In this document: piece after piece, positions 27,992 through 36,512 of the stretch | Numbering within the stretch: the stretch's first letter is position 1 | How the letters are laid out: each line of letters begins with the position of its first letter | Origin: Acidovorax carolinensis | GTDB taxonomy: Bacteria; Pseudomonadota; Gammaproteobacteria; Burkholderiales; Burkholderiaceae_C | Length of the DNA: 64,000 nt | Direction: 5' to 3' | Assembly (NCBI RefSeq): GCF_002157145.1 | Contig: NZ_CP021361.1 | Location: forward strand, 4,058,626 to 4,122,625 | Program-made: the position numbers and the translations under genes | Notes under the pieces: generated by a model | What the model saw: the letters and a program-made list of their open reading frames with translations, nothing else | Told to the model about the DNA's origin: nothing | Database searches by the model: none

Positions 27992-28397
27992 GCGAAGGCT
28001 CCAGGCCCGCGGCCCGTTCCAGGGGCTGCGAAAGTTGGTCGGCCTCGACCTGCTCCAGCACCAGCGCGGCCTGCACGGGGTCGAAGTCTTCGTGCGCGCG
28101 TTTTTTCACGCCGTACTGCTGCAACTGGTAATGCCGGTCGGCGGCGATGCCGTGGCGCGCCAGTGTGCTTTTCACGCAGACCAGCGGGCAACCGTCGAGC
28201 GCGATGATGGGCCGGCCCGAGCGCACGATTTTCATCAGATGCGGCACATCGCCGCCCACCCCCGCGATGCACGACATCTCGGCCACGCCGCGCCGATCAA
28301 GCTGCAGCGCCACATGGTTGGCCAGCTGCGCGGCGCTGGAGCAGCCCGAGCAGGAATAGACGAGGGGGTGGTTCGGGTCGGCGGCCATGGCGGTCAT
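27984..28397 (-). CDS. DGC-domain putative zinc-binding protein
   Basis: A 137-residue protein of the DGC family, named for an Asp-Gly-Cys motif, here ALDGCPLVC. Other cysteines are in YSCSGCSSAAQLANHVALQL and SCIAGVGG, giving a likely metal site. ATG 28397 overlaps the ubiT stop as ATGA; ubiX overlaps its own end. Translational coupling on both sides inside an oxygen-independent ubiquinone operon suggests a part in that process, for instance metal or sulfur handling for the UbiU/UbiV clusters. That role is inference; the family has no firmly assigned function. Confidence 0.8.
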   Translation of the reverse strand: MTAMAADPNHPLVYSCSGCSSAAQLANHVALQLDRRGVAEMSCIAGVGGDVPHLMKIVRSGRPIIALDGCPLVCVKSTLARHGIAADRHYQLQQYGVKKRAHEDFDPVQAALVLEQVEADQLSQPLERAAGLEPSHG

Positions 28398-28963
28398 CGT
28401 CCTGCGGGGCGCGATGCGGAGTCCAGGCGCTGCCGAAGGCGGCCCAGCACCTGGCGCGGCGCCAGCAACGGCACCCATTGGCGCGGGTCCAGCACCGGCA
28501 GCTCGATCGCATCGAGGGCGTTCTTGACCACCAGGCCCAGCTCGGTATCGCCCTCCATCGACAGACGGCGATTGAAGAACAGCGTGTCGGGGTCCTGCTG
28601 GCGCTGGGCCAGCAGCAAAAAGTCATGGGCGGTGGCGCTCAGCGTCAAATCGGCCATGGCGGGGGCGACCAATGGGGCGTGGGGTGCAAAGCGCTGGCCA
28701 GTCCAGGCAAAGTCGAACACCAGGCGCGCATCGCGCACCTGCACGCGCATTTTCTTGTGCAGCATCAGCTGCCCCACATCGGCGGGCAGATGCCGGGCCA
28801 GTGCCAGGTTGAGCGCGGTCACCAACAGCAGCGAGCCGGGGTAGGCGGGCAGGCGCGACAGCAAGGCCCCCACAGGGAAGGGAACCACCAGAAGATCAGA
28901 AGAAGTAGAAGCAGCCATGGCGTGGGGTGGCACTCGGGTCAGGGTGAAAAGCACGATATCCAT
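28394..28963 (-). CDS. ubiT: UbiT, SCP2-domain lipid-binding factor
   Basis: UbiT (189 residues) is the lipid-binding accessory protein needed for ubiquinone synthesis without oxygen. The SCP2 domain spans about 45-150 (LARHLPADVGQLMLHKKMRV ... SATAHDFLLLAQRQQDPDTL, FFNRRLSMEGDTELGLVVKN). The last motif is typical of YhbT/UbiT. ATG 28963 shares one base with the ubiV stop (TGATG). Position between ubiV and the DGC gene supports the assignment. Confidence 0.9.
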   Translation of the reverse strand: MDIVLFTLTRVPPHAMAASTSSDLLVVPFPVGALLSRLPAYPGSLLLVTALNLALARHLPADVGQLMLHKKMRVQVRDARLVFDFAWTGQRFAPHAPLVAPAMADLTLSATAHDFLLLAQRQQDPDTLFFNRRLSMEGDTELGLVVKNALDAIELPVLDPRQWVPLLAPRQVLGRLRQRLDSASRPAGR

Positions 28964-29889
28964 CAGGGGTTCGGGGCATTGCCAGCGGCCTGCCCCTGCT
29001 CCAGGCCAGGACGGTCGAACCAGTAGCCGTTGCAGGGCTGGTCGGGCATGAAGGCTTGCATGCGCTGCACGTAATCTGCGCCGCCGGGCTGCTGCGCCGG
29101 GCCGCGGGCTTCGTCGAACAGCGCAATGATCTGCGCCATGTGCTGCGACTGCGGGCTCAGCCGCACCAGATCCACGCCCAGCGCGCGCATCGCGGCCAGC
29201 TCGTTGGCCAGGTTGTAGACCCGGGCCGACTGCGTCTGCGTGCCATTGAGGACCAGAAAGTCCTCGCTCTCGCGGGTGCGTAGCGTCAGGCCGTCGGCAT
29301 GTTCCAGGCAGCTAAAACCGCAGTCATCCTTGGGCAAATTGCGGTGGCGTGCCGTGAAGCAGCGCGCCGAGTAGGCCAGTGGCATGCGCCCGTACGCAAA
29401 CACTTCCGTTTCAAGCCCGGCAGGGCGATTCACCAGCATGGCGGCCAGCGCATCCTGCGCCATCTCCAGCGGCATCACCCAGCGGCTGGCGCCCAGCTGC
29501 GCCATCCATTGCAGCGAGGGCGCGTTGTACAGGTTCAGGTGCGGGCCTGCAACGAAGGGCCGACCCGGCGTTTGGCCCGACAGGCAGCGCACCGCGCCCA
29601 TGTCGTTGGCCTCGACGGTGAACTCGGCGTTGTCAGCGATCTTGTGCAACACGCTCACGTCCGAGCCCGACTCGATCAGCACCTGCGTGGACAGCACGGC
29701 CTGCTTGCCGGCGTCCTGCAGCATGCGGGCAATGTCCAGCCAGTCGGCCAGCCGCAGTTCGTGGCGGCGCGAGCACACGGTTTCGCCCAGGTAGACCACG
29801 TCGAGCGGCGTGGCGGCCATGGCCTCGTAGAAAGCGAAGATGGTTTCGCGCGGCCAGTAGTACAGCAGCGGACCCAGGGATAGTTTCAT
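28963..29889 (-). CDS. ubiV: UbiV, O2-independent ubiquinone hydroxylase component
   Basis: UbiV (308 residues, U32 family) forms a heterodimer with UbiU that hydroxylates ubiquinone precursors without oxygen, using prephenate as donor. It begins [20 protein letters not shown] (ATG 29889). Cysteines for a [4Fe-4S] cluster are visible: Cys39 in GETVCSRR, then CFTARH and [10 protein letters not shown], matching the E. coli pattern. It starts 20 bp after the ubiU stop. Confidence 0.93.
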   Translation of the reverse strand: MKLSLGPLLYYWPRETIFAFYEAMAATPLDVVYLGETVCSRRHELRLADWLDIARMLQDAGKQAVLSTQVLIESGSDVSVLHKIADNAEFTVEANDMGAVRCLSGQTPGRPFVAGPHLNLYNAPSLQWMAQLGASRWVMPLEMAQDALAAMLVNRPAGLETEVFAYGRMPLAYSARCFTARHRNLPKDDCGFSCLEHADGLTLRTRESEDFLVLNGTQTQSARVYNLANELAAMRALGVDLVRLSPQSQHMAQIIALFDEARGPAQQPGGADYVQRMQAFMPDQPCNGYWFDRPGLEQGQAAGNAPNP

Positions 29890-29909
29890 GGTGCGGTCTC
29901 CGGGGTGCG

Positions 29910-30953
29910 TCATTTCCAGGGGCGGTGGTAGGCGCCCAGCGTGTGCTGCTGGCCCTCGGCCACCTGGTCGAGGCTGGCCATCCAGGTGGTCTTGGGGGCG
30001 TAGCGGTGGGGGTTGGCCAGGCACTGGTCCATGGCTTCGCGCCAGACCCTGGTGACTTGCGCCACATAGGCCGGGCTGCGCTGGCGGCCTTCGATCTTGA
30101 TGGCGCGCACACCGATCTTGAGCAACTGGGGCAGCAGCTCCAGCGTGTTGAGGCTGGTGGGCTCTTCGATGGCGTAGTAGTTCTCGTCGTCCCCCACGTC
30201 GAAGCGGCCCTTGCACAGCGTGGGGTAGCCGGCGTTTTCGCCGGGCGCATAGCGGTCGATCAACACGCCGTTCAGGCGCGACTCGCGGCCCTGCGGTGTC
30301 TCCTGCCAACGCACGGCCTTGGGCGGCGAGCACACGCCGTGCGTGTTGGGGGATTCGCCCGTCACGTACGAAGACAGCGCGCAGCGCCCCTCGACCATCA
30401 CGCACAGGCTGCCAAAGCCGAACACCTCGATCTCCACCGGGGTCTTGTCGATGACCTGGCGCACCTGCTCCATCGACAGCACGCGCGGCAGCACGGCCCG
30501 CACGATGCCGAACTGCTCGCGGTAGAAGTTGATGGCCTCGTAGTTGGTGGCCGAGCCCTGCACCGACAGGTGCAGGCGCAGCTTCGGATGGCGCTGCGCC
30601 GCGTAGTGCATGAGCCCGGGGTCGGCCAGGATGACGGCGTCCACCCCCAGGTCCACCGCCTTGTCCAGGGCGCTGCGCCAGGGGTCGGGGTTGGACGCCT
30701 GGGGATAGGTATTGAGCGCCATGAACACCTTGCAGCCGCGCTCATGCGCGTAACGAATGCCGCTGGCGATGGCCGCCTCGTCAAAGTTCAGACCCGCAAA
30801 GTTGCGCGCGTTGGTGGCGTCGCGCAGGCCCAGGTAGACACAGTTGGCACCGTTGTCCACCGCGGCCTTCAGGGCGGGCAGGCTGCCGGCGGGGCAGACC
30901 AGTTCAAGGGCGGTCGCCGCAGGGGGCGCCGCAGTCGGGTTCAGGGATTCCAT
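29910..30953 (-). CDS. ubiU: UbiU, O2-independent ubiquinone hydroxylase component
   Basis: UbiU (347 residues, U32 peptidase-like) is the partner of UbiV. The TIM-barrel start [20 protein letters not shown] and the four cluster-binding cysteines are present: [20 protein letters not shown] and [13 protein letters not shown] 30953 (MESLNP) is preferred over an upstream TTG. It is the first gene of the ubiU-ubiV-ubiT-DGC-ubiX unit; an FNR-like site lies 79-92 bp upstream, which fits induction at low oxygen. Confidence 0.93.
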   Translation of the reverse strand: MESLNPTAAPPAATALELVCPAGSLPALKAAVDNGANCVYLGLRDATNARNFAGLNFDEAAIASGIRYAHERGCKVFMALNTYPQASNPDPWRSALDKAVDLGVDAVILADPGLMHYAAQRHPKLRLHLSVQGSATNYEAINFYREQFGIVRAVLPRVLSMEQVRQVIDKTPVEIEVFGFGSLCVMVEGRCALSSYVTGESPNTHGVCSPPKAVRWQETPQGRESRLNGVLIDRYAPGENAGYPTLCKGRFDVGDDENYYAIEEPTSLNTLELLPQLLKIGVRAIKIEGRQRSPAYVAQVTRVWREAMDQCLANPHRYAPKTTWMASLDQVAEGQQHTLGAYHRPWK

Positions 30954-31031
30954 CACAAGCAATCAATGGCCGGCTCCGGGCATGGAACCACGGCACTGGC
31001 GGCACCTTAGCGACTGGGGGCTGCGCGGCGG

Positions 31032-31045
31032 CTGATCTTCGTCAA
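31032..31045 (-). promoter_or_regulatory. FNR/Anr-like box upstream of ubiU
   Basis: Read toward ubiU the site is TTGAC-N4-ATCAG, matching the TTGAT-N4-ATCAA consensus at 8 of 10 positions. Its centre is about 85 bp before the ATG, so a -41.5 placement would leave a leader of roughly 44 nt. Confidence 0.55.
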
Positions 31046-31126
31046 CTGCAGTGCACAATGCCAGACGAATGCCGTCGGGCTTTGATGCAGGCCATGCCGT
31101 CGGGCCGCTGGCAACGGGTTCATGCG

Positions 31127-31158
31127 CCCCGTCACCCCGTCACCCCGTCACCCCGTCA
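31127..31158 (+). repeat. Tandem repeat: four perfect copies of CCCCGTCA
   Basis: Four head-to-tail 8-bp units followed by a partial CCCC. They lie between an in-frame upstream ATG (31122) and the probable GTG start (31185) of the MFS gene. Confidence 0.9.
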
Positions 31159-31184
31159 CCCCTTATCCCCAACGCCATCCCGCC

Positions 31185-32375
31185 GTGAACCGAAACCTCT
31201 GGCTGCTGGCCCTTTGCCAGGGCCTTTTCCTGACCAACAATGTGGTCTTCATCGCCATCAACGGCCTGGTGGGCCTGCAGCTGGCGCCGTTTGGCTGGAT
31301 GGCCACGCTGCCCGTGATGGGCTATGTGGTGGGCGGCGCGCTGTCCACCCCGCTGGTGGCGCGCAGCCAGGCGCGCTGGGGGCGGCAGGTGTCGTTCCAG
31401 ATCGGGCTGGCCGTGGCGGTGCTTTCGGCGCTGCTGTGCGCGGTGGCGGCGTTTGCGGGCAACTTCTGGCTGCTGTGCACGGCCACGCTGGTGGCGGGCT
31501 ACTACAGCGCCAACGGGCAGCTCTACCGCTTTGCCGCCGCCGAACTGGCCGCCCCCGACTACCGCGAAAAGGCGGTTTCGCTGGTGCTGGCCGGTGGCCT
31601 GCTGGGCGCGATCGCGGGGCCCAACCTGGCCAGCGCCACGCGCACGCTGTTTCCCGCCGCGTTTGCGGGCGCCTATGTGGCGCTGATGGCCGTGGCGCTG
31701 TTGTCCATGGCGTGCATGGCCGCCATCCGCTTCGAGGCGCAGCCGCAGGTGCTCAACGCGGCGGGCCAGCCCGCCCGTGGCCGGCCATTGCCCGAGCTGA
31801 TGCGGCAGCCGGCCTTCCTCGTGGCCGTGCTGGGCGCCGCCCTGGGCTATGGCGTGATGAACCTGCTGATGGCCGCCACACCGCTGGCCATGCAGGTCTG
31901 CGGCTTTGCTTTTGATGATGCGGCGCTGGTGCTGCAGTGGCATGTGATCGGCATGTTTGCACCGGGCTTCTTCACGGGCCACCTCATCAAGCGCTATGGC
32001 GTGCTGCCCATCATGGGGACGGGTGTGCTGCTGAACCTGGCCTGCGTGGCCGTGGCGCTGATGGGAGTGGACTTGCACCACTTCGGTATTGCACTGTTCA
32101 TGCTGGGCGTGGGCTGGAATTTTCTGTTCACCGGCAGCACGGCGCTGGCCCTGACGGCCTACCGCCCCGAAGAAAAGGACCGCGCCCAGGCCGCCCTCAA
32201 TTTCTGCGTGTTTGCCACGCTGGCCGTGAGTTCGCTGTTCTCGGGCGTGCTGGTCACCACCCAGGGCTGGACGCTGCTCAACTACGGCTCGCTGGCGCCC
32301 ATTGCGATCACGGGCGCGGCCTTGCTGTGGCTGGCATTGCGCCAGCGCCGGGCGCGGGCGGCATCAACGCCCTAG
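31185..32375 (+). CDS. MFS transporter
   Basis: A 396-residue major facilitator with about 12 hydrophobic helices, from VNRNLWLLALCQGLFLTNNV to the C-terminal helix near 370-385. Motif-A-like RSQARWGRQ follows the second helix, and PEEKDRAQAALNFCVF appears before helix 10. This resembles the YfkF/bacterial drug-or-organic-acid MFS group, substrate unknown. GTG 31185 is chosen because the membrane topology begins there; ATG 31122 is in frame and would add 21 residues encoded by the CCCCGTCA tandem repeat. Confidence 0.8.
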   Translation: MNRNLWLLALCQGLFLTNNVVFIAINGLVGLQLAPFGWMATLPVMGYVVGGALSTPLVARSQARWGRQVSFQIGLAVAVLSALLCAVAAFAGNFWLLCTATLVAGYYSANGQLYRFAAAELAAPDYREKAVSLVLAGGLLGAIAGPNLASATRTLFPAAFAGAYVALMAVALLSMACMAAIRFEAQPQVLNAAGQPARGRPLPELMRQPAFLVAVLGAALGYGVMNLLMAATPLAMQVCGFAFDDAALVLQWHVIGMFAPGFFTGHLIKRYGVLPIMGTGVLLNLACVAVALMGVDLHHFGIALFMLGVGWNFLFTGSTALALTAYRPEEKDRAQAALNFCVFATLAVSSLFSGVLVTTQGWTLLNYGSLAPIAITGAALLWLALRQRRARAASTP

Positions 32376-32522
32376 ACCGCCACCGATATTTGTTTTTGTC
32401 ATTTGCAAGCGCGAAAAACGTGGTTTTCACCGCCGGGCGCCTTCCCTAGACTTCATTCGCACTGACCCGCCCGGGCCGCATCGGCGGCCCCGGTTTGGCG
32501 CCGGTGCCGTGAGAAGTCGCCC

Positions 32523-33455
32523 ATGTCTGCTGTCCTTTCCGCTGTTCTGTCCACTGGTGATGCCGCCACCCCGGTGGCCGCCACATACCCGTCGCCAACC
32601 TTTGAAATCCGCCCCACCGCCGACGCGGCCGGCCCGCTGGGCGCCGAGGTGCTGGGGCTGGACCTGGCGCAACCGCTGACCGCCGATGACTTTGCGCGCC
32701 TGCACCGGGCGCACCTGCACCACCATGTGCTGGTGTTGCGCAACCAGCGCATCACGCCGCGCCAGCAGGTGAATTTCAGCCGCCGCTTCGGGCCGCTGCA
32801 GATCCATGTGCTGAAGAACTTCCAGCTCGCGGGCCATCCCGAGATCCTGGTGGTCTCCAACATCAAGGAAAACGGCCAGCCCATCGGCCTCGGGGATGCG
32901 GGCCATTTCTGGCATTCCGACCTGTCGTACAAGGCCGTGCCCAGCCTGGGCTCGCTGCTGCACGCCCAGGAGCTGCCCGCCGTGGGTGGCGACACCCTGT
33001 TTGCCGACCAGCACGCGGCCTACGACGCCTTGCCCGAAGCATTGAAAAAGACCATCGCCCCGCTGCAGGCCGAGCACAGCTACCTGGCCCGCTACGACGA
33101 GCTGCGCGCGAAGTGCCCCTGGCGGCCCGCGCTCACGCAGGCGCAGATCGATGAAGTCCAACCCGCGGTGCACCCCGTGGTGCGCACCCACCCCGAAACC
33201 GCGCGCAAGGCGCTGTTCGTCAGCGAGCACTTCACCACGCGCATCGTGGGCCTGCCCGAAGACGAAAGCCGCGACCTGCTGGCCCAGCTGTTTGCCGCCA
33301 GCGTGAAGCCCGAATTCGTCTATCGCCACCGCTGGCAGCCGCATGACCTGGTGTTCTGGGACAACCGCTCGGTGCTGCACCTGGCCACAGGCACCCCCGA
33401 CACCGAGCGCCGCAAGCTCTACCGCACCACCATCGAAGGCGATCTGCCTTTCTGA
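32523..33455 (+). CDS. TauD/TfdA-family 2-oxoglutarate-dependent dioxygenase
   Basis: A 310-residue Fe(II)/2-oxoglutarate dioxygenase. The facial triad is visible: HSD in HFWHSDLSYKAVP and the distal His in NRSVLHLATG, with the 2-oxoglutarate-binding Arg near the end (RRKLYRTTIEGD). TauD relatives release sulfite from taurine or attack other acids. The ABC transporter immediately downstream is of the taurine/sulfonate type, so scavenging of a sulfonate or similar acid is likely; the exact substrate is not resolved. Confidence 0.85.
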   Translation: MSAVLSAVLSTGDAATPVAATYPSPTFEIRPTADAAGPLGAEVLGLDLAQPLTADDFARLHRAHLHHHVLVLRNQRITPRQQVNFSRRFGPLQIHVLKNFQLAGHPEILVVSNIKENGQPIGLGDAGHFWHSDLSYKAVPSLGSLLHAQELPAVGGDTLFADQHAAYDALPEALKKTIAPLQAEHSYLARYDELRAKCPWRPALTQAQIDEVQPAVHPVVRTHPETARKALFVSEHFTTRIVGLPEDESRDLLAQLFAASVKPEFVYRHRWQPHDLVFWDNRSVLHLATGTPDTERRKLYRTTIEGDLPF

Positions 33456-33466
33456 GGCGCTTCGTT

Positions 33467-33515
33467 TTTTATAGCTTCTCGCGCTTATCCCATAAGCGCC
33501 AGAGGCACTTTTTAC
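33467..33515 (+). repeat. Dispersed palindromic repeat, copy 9
   Basis: TTTTTTATAGCTTCTCGCGC, TTATCCCATAAGCGCCAGAG, GCACTTTTT; between the dioxygenase gene and the binding-protein gene. Confidence 0.75.
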
Positions 33516-33539
33516 TCATATCCAACCGAAGAACCTGCC

Positions 33540-34595
33540 ATGTCCCACCCCACCCGCCGCCTTTTCACCCGCCGCACCCTGGGCCGCAAGACGGCCGCCG
33601 TGCTCACCGCTGCGGGCCTGTTCACGGCGGGCCTGGGCTTGTCGGCCCCGGCGCATGCCGCCGAAGGCCAGTTGCGCATTGCCCAGCAGTTCGGCATCGT
33701 CTACCTGCTGCTCAATGTGGCGCAGGAGCAAAAGCTGATTGAAAAACACGGCAAGGCAGCCGGGGTGGACATCCAGGTGGACTTCCTCAAGCTGTCGGGC
33801 GGCTCGGCGGTGAACGATGCGCTGCTGTCGGGCAACATCGATATTGCCGGCGCCGGCGTGGGCCCGCTGTTCACCCTGTGGGACCGGACCAAGGGCAAGC
33901 AGAACGTCAAGGGCGTGGCTTCGCTGGGCAATTTCCCCTATTACCTGGTCAGCAACAACCCGGCCGTGAAGACCATTGCCGACTTCACCGACAAGGACCG
34001 CATTGCGCTGCCCGCCGTGGGCGTTTCAGTGCAGTCGCGCGTGCTGCAACTGGCCTCGGCCAAGCTCTGGGGCGAGAAGGAATACAACCGCCTCGACAAG
34101 CTGCAGGTGGCCGTGCCGCACCCGGACGCTACCGCCGCCATCATCAAGGGCGGTACCGAGATCAACGCCCATTTCGGCAACCCACCGTTCCAGGACCAGG
34201 CCCTGGCCGGCAACCCGAACGCGCACATCGTGCTCAAGTCTTACGACGTGCTGGGCGGTCCGGCCTCGGCCACGGTGCTCTACGCCACCGAAAAATTCCG
34301 CGCCGAGAGCCCCAAGACCTACAAAGCCTTTGTCGATGCCCTCGACGAGGCGGCCAAGTTCGTCACCGCCCACCCCGAAAAGGCGGCCGACATCTACCTC
34401 AAGGTGTCGGGCGGCAACACCGACCGCAAGCTGCTGCTGAGCATCATCCAGAACCCCGAAGTGCAGTTCAAGATCAAGCCCGAGAACACCCTGGGCCTCG
34501 GCCAGTTCCTGCACCGCGTGGGCGCCATCAAGAACCAGCCCTCCGCGCTCAAGGACTACTTTTTTGACGACGCCCTGACCGCGGGCGGCAACTGA
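33540..34595 (+). CDS. ABC transporter substrate-binding protein (sulfonate/taurine type)
   Basis: A 351-residue periplasmic binding protein of the SsuA/TauA/NMT1-like family. The N-terminus has Arg pairs (TRRTLGRK) and a hydrophobic segment ending at AHA (about residue 40), so Sec or Tat export is possible. The fold's segments LRIAQQFGIVYLLLNVAQEQ and LLSGNIDIAGAGVGPLFTLW are recognisable. It heads a rightward binding protein-ATPase-permease set after the TauD-like gene. Confidence 0.87.
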   Translation: MSHPTRRLFTRRTLGRKTAAVLTAAGLFTAGLGLSAPAHAAEGQLRIAQQFGIVYLLLNVAQEQKLIEKHGKAAGVDIQVDFLKLSGGSAVNDALLSGNIDIAGAGVGPLFTLWDRTKGKQNVKGVASLGNFPYYLVSNNPAVKTIADFTDKDRIALPAVGVSVQSRVLQLASAKLWGEKEYNRLDKLQVAVPHPDATAAIIKGGTEINAHFGNPPFQDQALAGNPNAHIVLKSYDVLGGPASATVLYATEKFRAESPKTYKAFVDALDEAAKFVTAHPEKAADIYLKVSGGNTDRKLLLSIIQNPEVQFKIKPENTLGLGQFLHRVGAIKNQPSALKDYFFDDALTAGGN

Positions 34596-34731
34596 ACGCC
34601 CCCATGCCCTGGCCCCACTGGATTCGCCACCGCTCCCGCCAGCAAGGCCTGGTGGGCCTGCCGGCCCGACCCGCGCATACGCCAGCACCCGCACCAGGCG
34701 CCACGCCCGCGCTGGAGGCCCCCTGCTGCAG

Positions 34732-35598
34732 GTGGACGGCGTCAGCATCGACTACCGCACGCACGAACGCGTGGTGCGCGCCACGCACCGCGTCTCGTTC
34801 GACGTGCACGCGGGCGACCGCTTCGTGCTGCTGGGCGCCTCGGGCTGCGGCAAGTCCACGCTGCTCAAGGCGGTGGCCGGGTTCATCGCCCCGAGCGAGG
34901 GCGAGATCCGCCTGCAAGGCCGCACCGTGACCCAGCCCGGACCGGACCGCGTGGTCGTGTTCCAGGAGTTCGACCAGTTGCCCCCCTGGAAGACCGTGCG
35001 CGAGAACGTGGCGTTTCCGCTGCTGGCCTCGCGCACCTGCGGGCGCGCCGAGGCGGCCGAGCGCGCGGCGCTGTATCTGGAGAAAGTGGGGCTGAGCCGG
35101 TTTGCCGATGTGCACCCGCACCAGCTCTCAGGCGGCATGAAGCAGCGCGTGGCGATTGCCCGGGCCCTGGCCATGCAGCCGCAGGTGCTGCTGATGGACG
35201 AACCCTTTGCCGCACTCGACGCGCTCACGCGCCGGCGCATGCAGGAAGAACTGCTGGGCCTGTGGGACGAGTTTCGCTTCACGCTGATTTTCGTCACGCA
35301 TTCGATTGAAGAGGCGCTGGTGGTCGGGAACCGCATCGCCATCCTCTCGCCCCATCCGGGCCGCCTGCGCGCCGAGATCAACAGCCACGCATTCGGCCTG
35401 CACAGCCTGGGCGGCAGCGCATTCCAGGCCACGGCGCGGCGCATCTACGGCCTGCTGTTTGAAGGGCAGGACACCCCATCCACCGAACCCGCTGCAACGC
35501 CCGTGCCGGGGTCGGTGGAGGCCGACGCGGCCGCCCTGGCCCGTGGGCCACGCACTGCGGCCGGGCACGGCGCCCTGCCTTTCCGGATTTCCGTATGA
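34732..35598 (+). CDS. ABC transporter ATP-binding protein (sulfonate/taurine type), 5' end uncertain
   Basis: ATPase of the transporter: Walker A GASGCGKSTLL, signature LSGGMKQR, Walker B VLLMDEPFAALD and H-loop FVTHSIEEA are intact. GTG 34732 (VDGVSIDYR) lacks a ribosome binding site. ATG 34604, 8 bp after the preceding stop, opens another frame ending ...GATPALEAP, and one extra C near 34721 (run of five C) would join it to LLQVDGVSIDYR. So a short frameshift or sequence error at the 5' end is possible. A C-terminal extension of about 60 residues is Ala/Pro-rich. The stop overlaps the permease ATG by 4 bp. Confidence 0.85.
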   Translation: MDGVSIDYRTHERVVRATHRVSFDVHAGDRFVLLGASGCGKSTLLKAVAGFIAPSEGEIRLQGRTVTQPGPDRVVVFQEFDQLPPWKTVRENVAFPLLASRTCGRAEAAERAALYLEKVGLSRFADVHPHQLSGGMKQRVAIARALAMQPQVLLMDEPFAALDALTRRRMQEELLGLWDEFRFTLIFVTHSIEEALVVGNRIAILSPHPGRLRAEINSHAFGLHSLGGSAFQATARRIYGLLFEGQDTPSTEPAATPVPGSVEADAAALARGPRTAAGHGALPFRISV

Positions 35599-36506
35599 GC
35601 ACCACCTTCCCATCACCCGCGCCTTCGCTGGCGCTCCAGCCACCGCTCACCCCGCCCATACGCCCCGAAATCGAACGCGGGCTGGAGCCGCTGGGCAGCA
35701 TTGCCCCCGAACAACCCCTGCCGCTGGCGGCCCGCATCTGGCAGCAGGCCTGGGTGCGCAAGTTTGTCATCCTGGCGGTGCTGGCCGCCCTGTGGGAGCT
35801 CACCGCCCGCTGGCAGGACAACGACCTGTTGCTGCCGACGTTTATGCAGACCGCCAAGGCGCTTGTCGAAGGCCTGGCCACGGGCGAACTGCTGCAAAAA
35901 GCGGCCATCTCGCTGTCGGTGCTGCTCAAGGGCTATTTCGCGGGCATCGTAGGCGCCTTCGTGCTGACGACGCTGGCGGTGTCCACGCAGTTCGGGCGCG
36001 AACTGCTGTCCACGCTCACGTCCATGTTCAACCCGCTGCCAGCCATTGCGCTGCTGCCGCTGGCGCTGCTGTGGTTCGGGTTGGGGCAGGGCAGCCTGGT
36101 GTTCGTGCTGATCCATTCAGTGCTGTGGCCGCTGGCGCTCAACACCTACGCGGGCTTTCAGGCGGTGCCCGAGACGCTGCGCATGGCCGGGCGCAACTAT
36201 GGCCTCACCGGCATCCGCTATGTGCTGCAGATCCTGGTGCCGGCGGCGCTGCCATCCATCCTGTCGGGCCTGAAGATTGGCTGGGCCTTTGCCTGGCGCA
36301 CGCTGATCGCGGCCGAGCTGGTGTTTGGCGCATCGTCGGGCAAAGGCGGCTTGGGCTGGTACATCTTCCAGAACCGCAACGAGCTCTACACCGACAAGGT
36401 GTTTGCCGGCCTGGCGCTGGTCATCATCATCGGCCTGCTGGTGGAAAGCCTGGGCTTTCACACGCTCGAGCGCCTGACGGTGCGGCGCTGGGGCGTGCAG
36501 CGCTGA
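35595..36506 (+). CDS. ABC transporter permease (sulfonate/taurine type)
   Basis: A 303-residue inner-membrane permease of the SsuC/TauC type with about six helices (first at about 56-72). It carries the cytoplasmic EAA-loop AGRNYGLTGIRYVLQILVPA, which docks onto the ATPase. ATG 35595 overlaps the ATPase stop (ATGA), so the three transporter genes are coupled. It ends 6 bp before the convergent lipase gene. Confidence 0.9.
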   Translation: MSTTFPSPAPSLALQPPLTPPIRPEIERGLEPLGSIAPEQPLPLAARIWQQAWVRKFVILAVLAALWELTARWQDNDLLLPTFMQTAKALVEGLATGELLQKAAISLSVLLKGYFAGIVGAFVLTTLAVSTQFGRELLSTLTSMFNPLPAIALLPLALLWFGLGQGSLVFVLIHSVLWPLALNTYAGFQAVPETLRMAGRNYGLTGIRYVLQILVPAALPSILSGLKIGWAFAWRTLIAAELVFGASSGKGGLGWYIFQNRNELYTDKVFAGLALVIIIGLLVESLGFHTLERLTVRRWGVQR

Positions 36507-36512
36507 GGCCCG

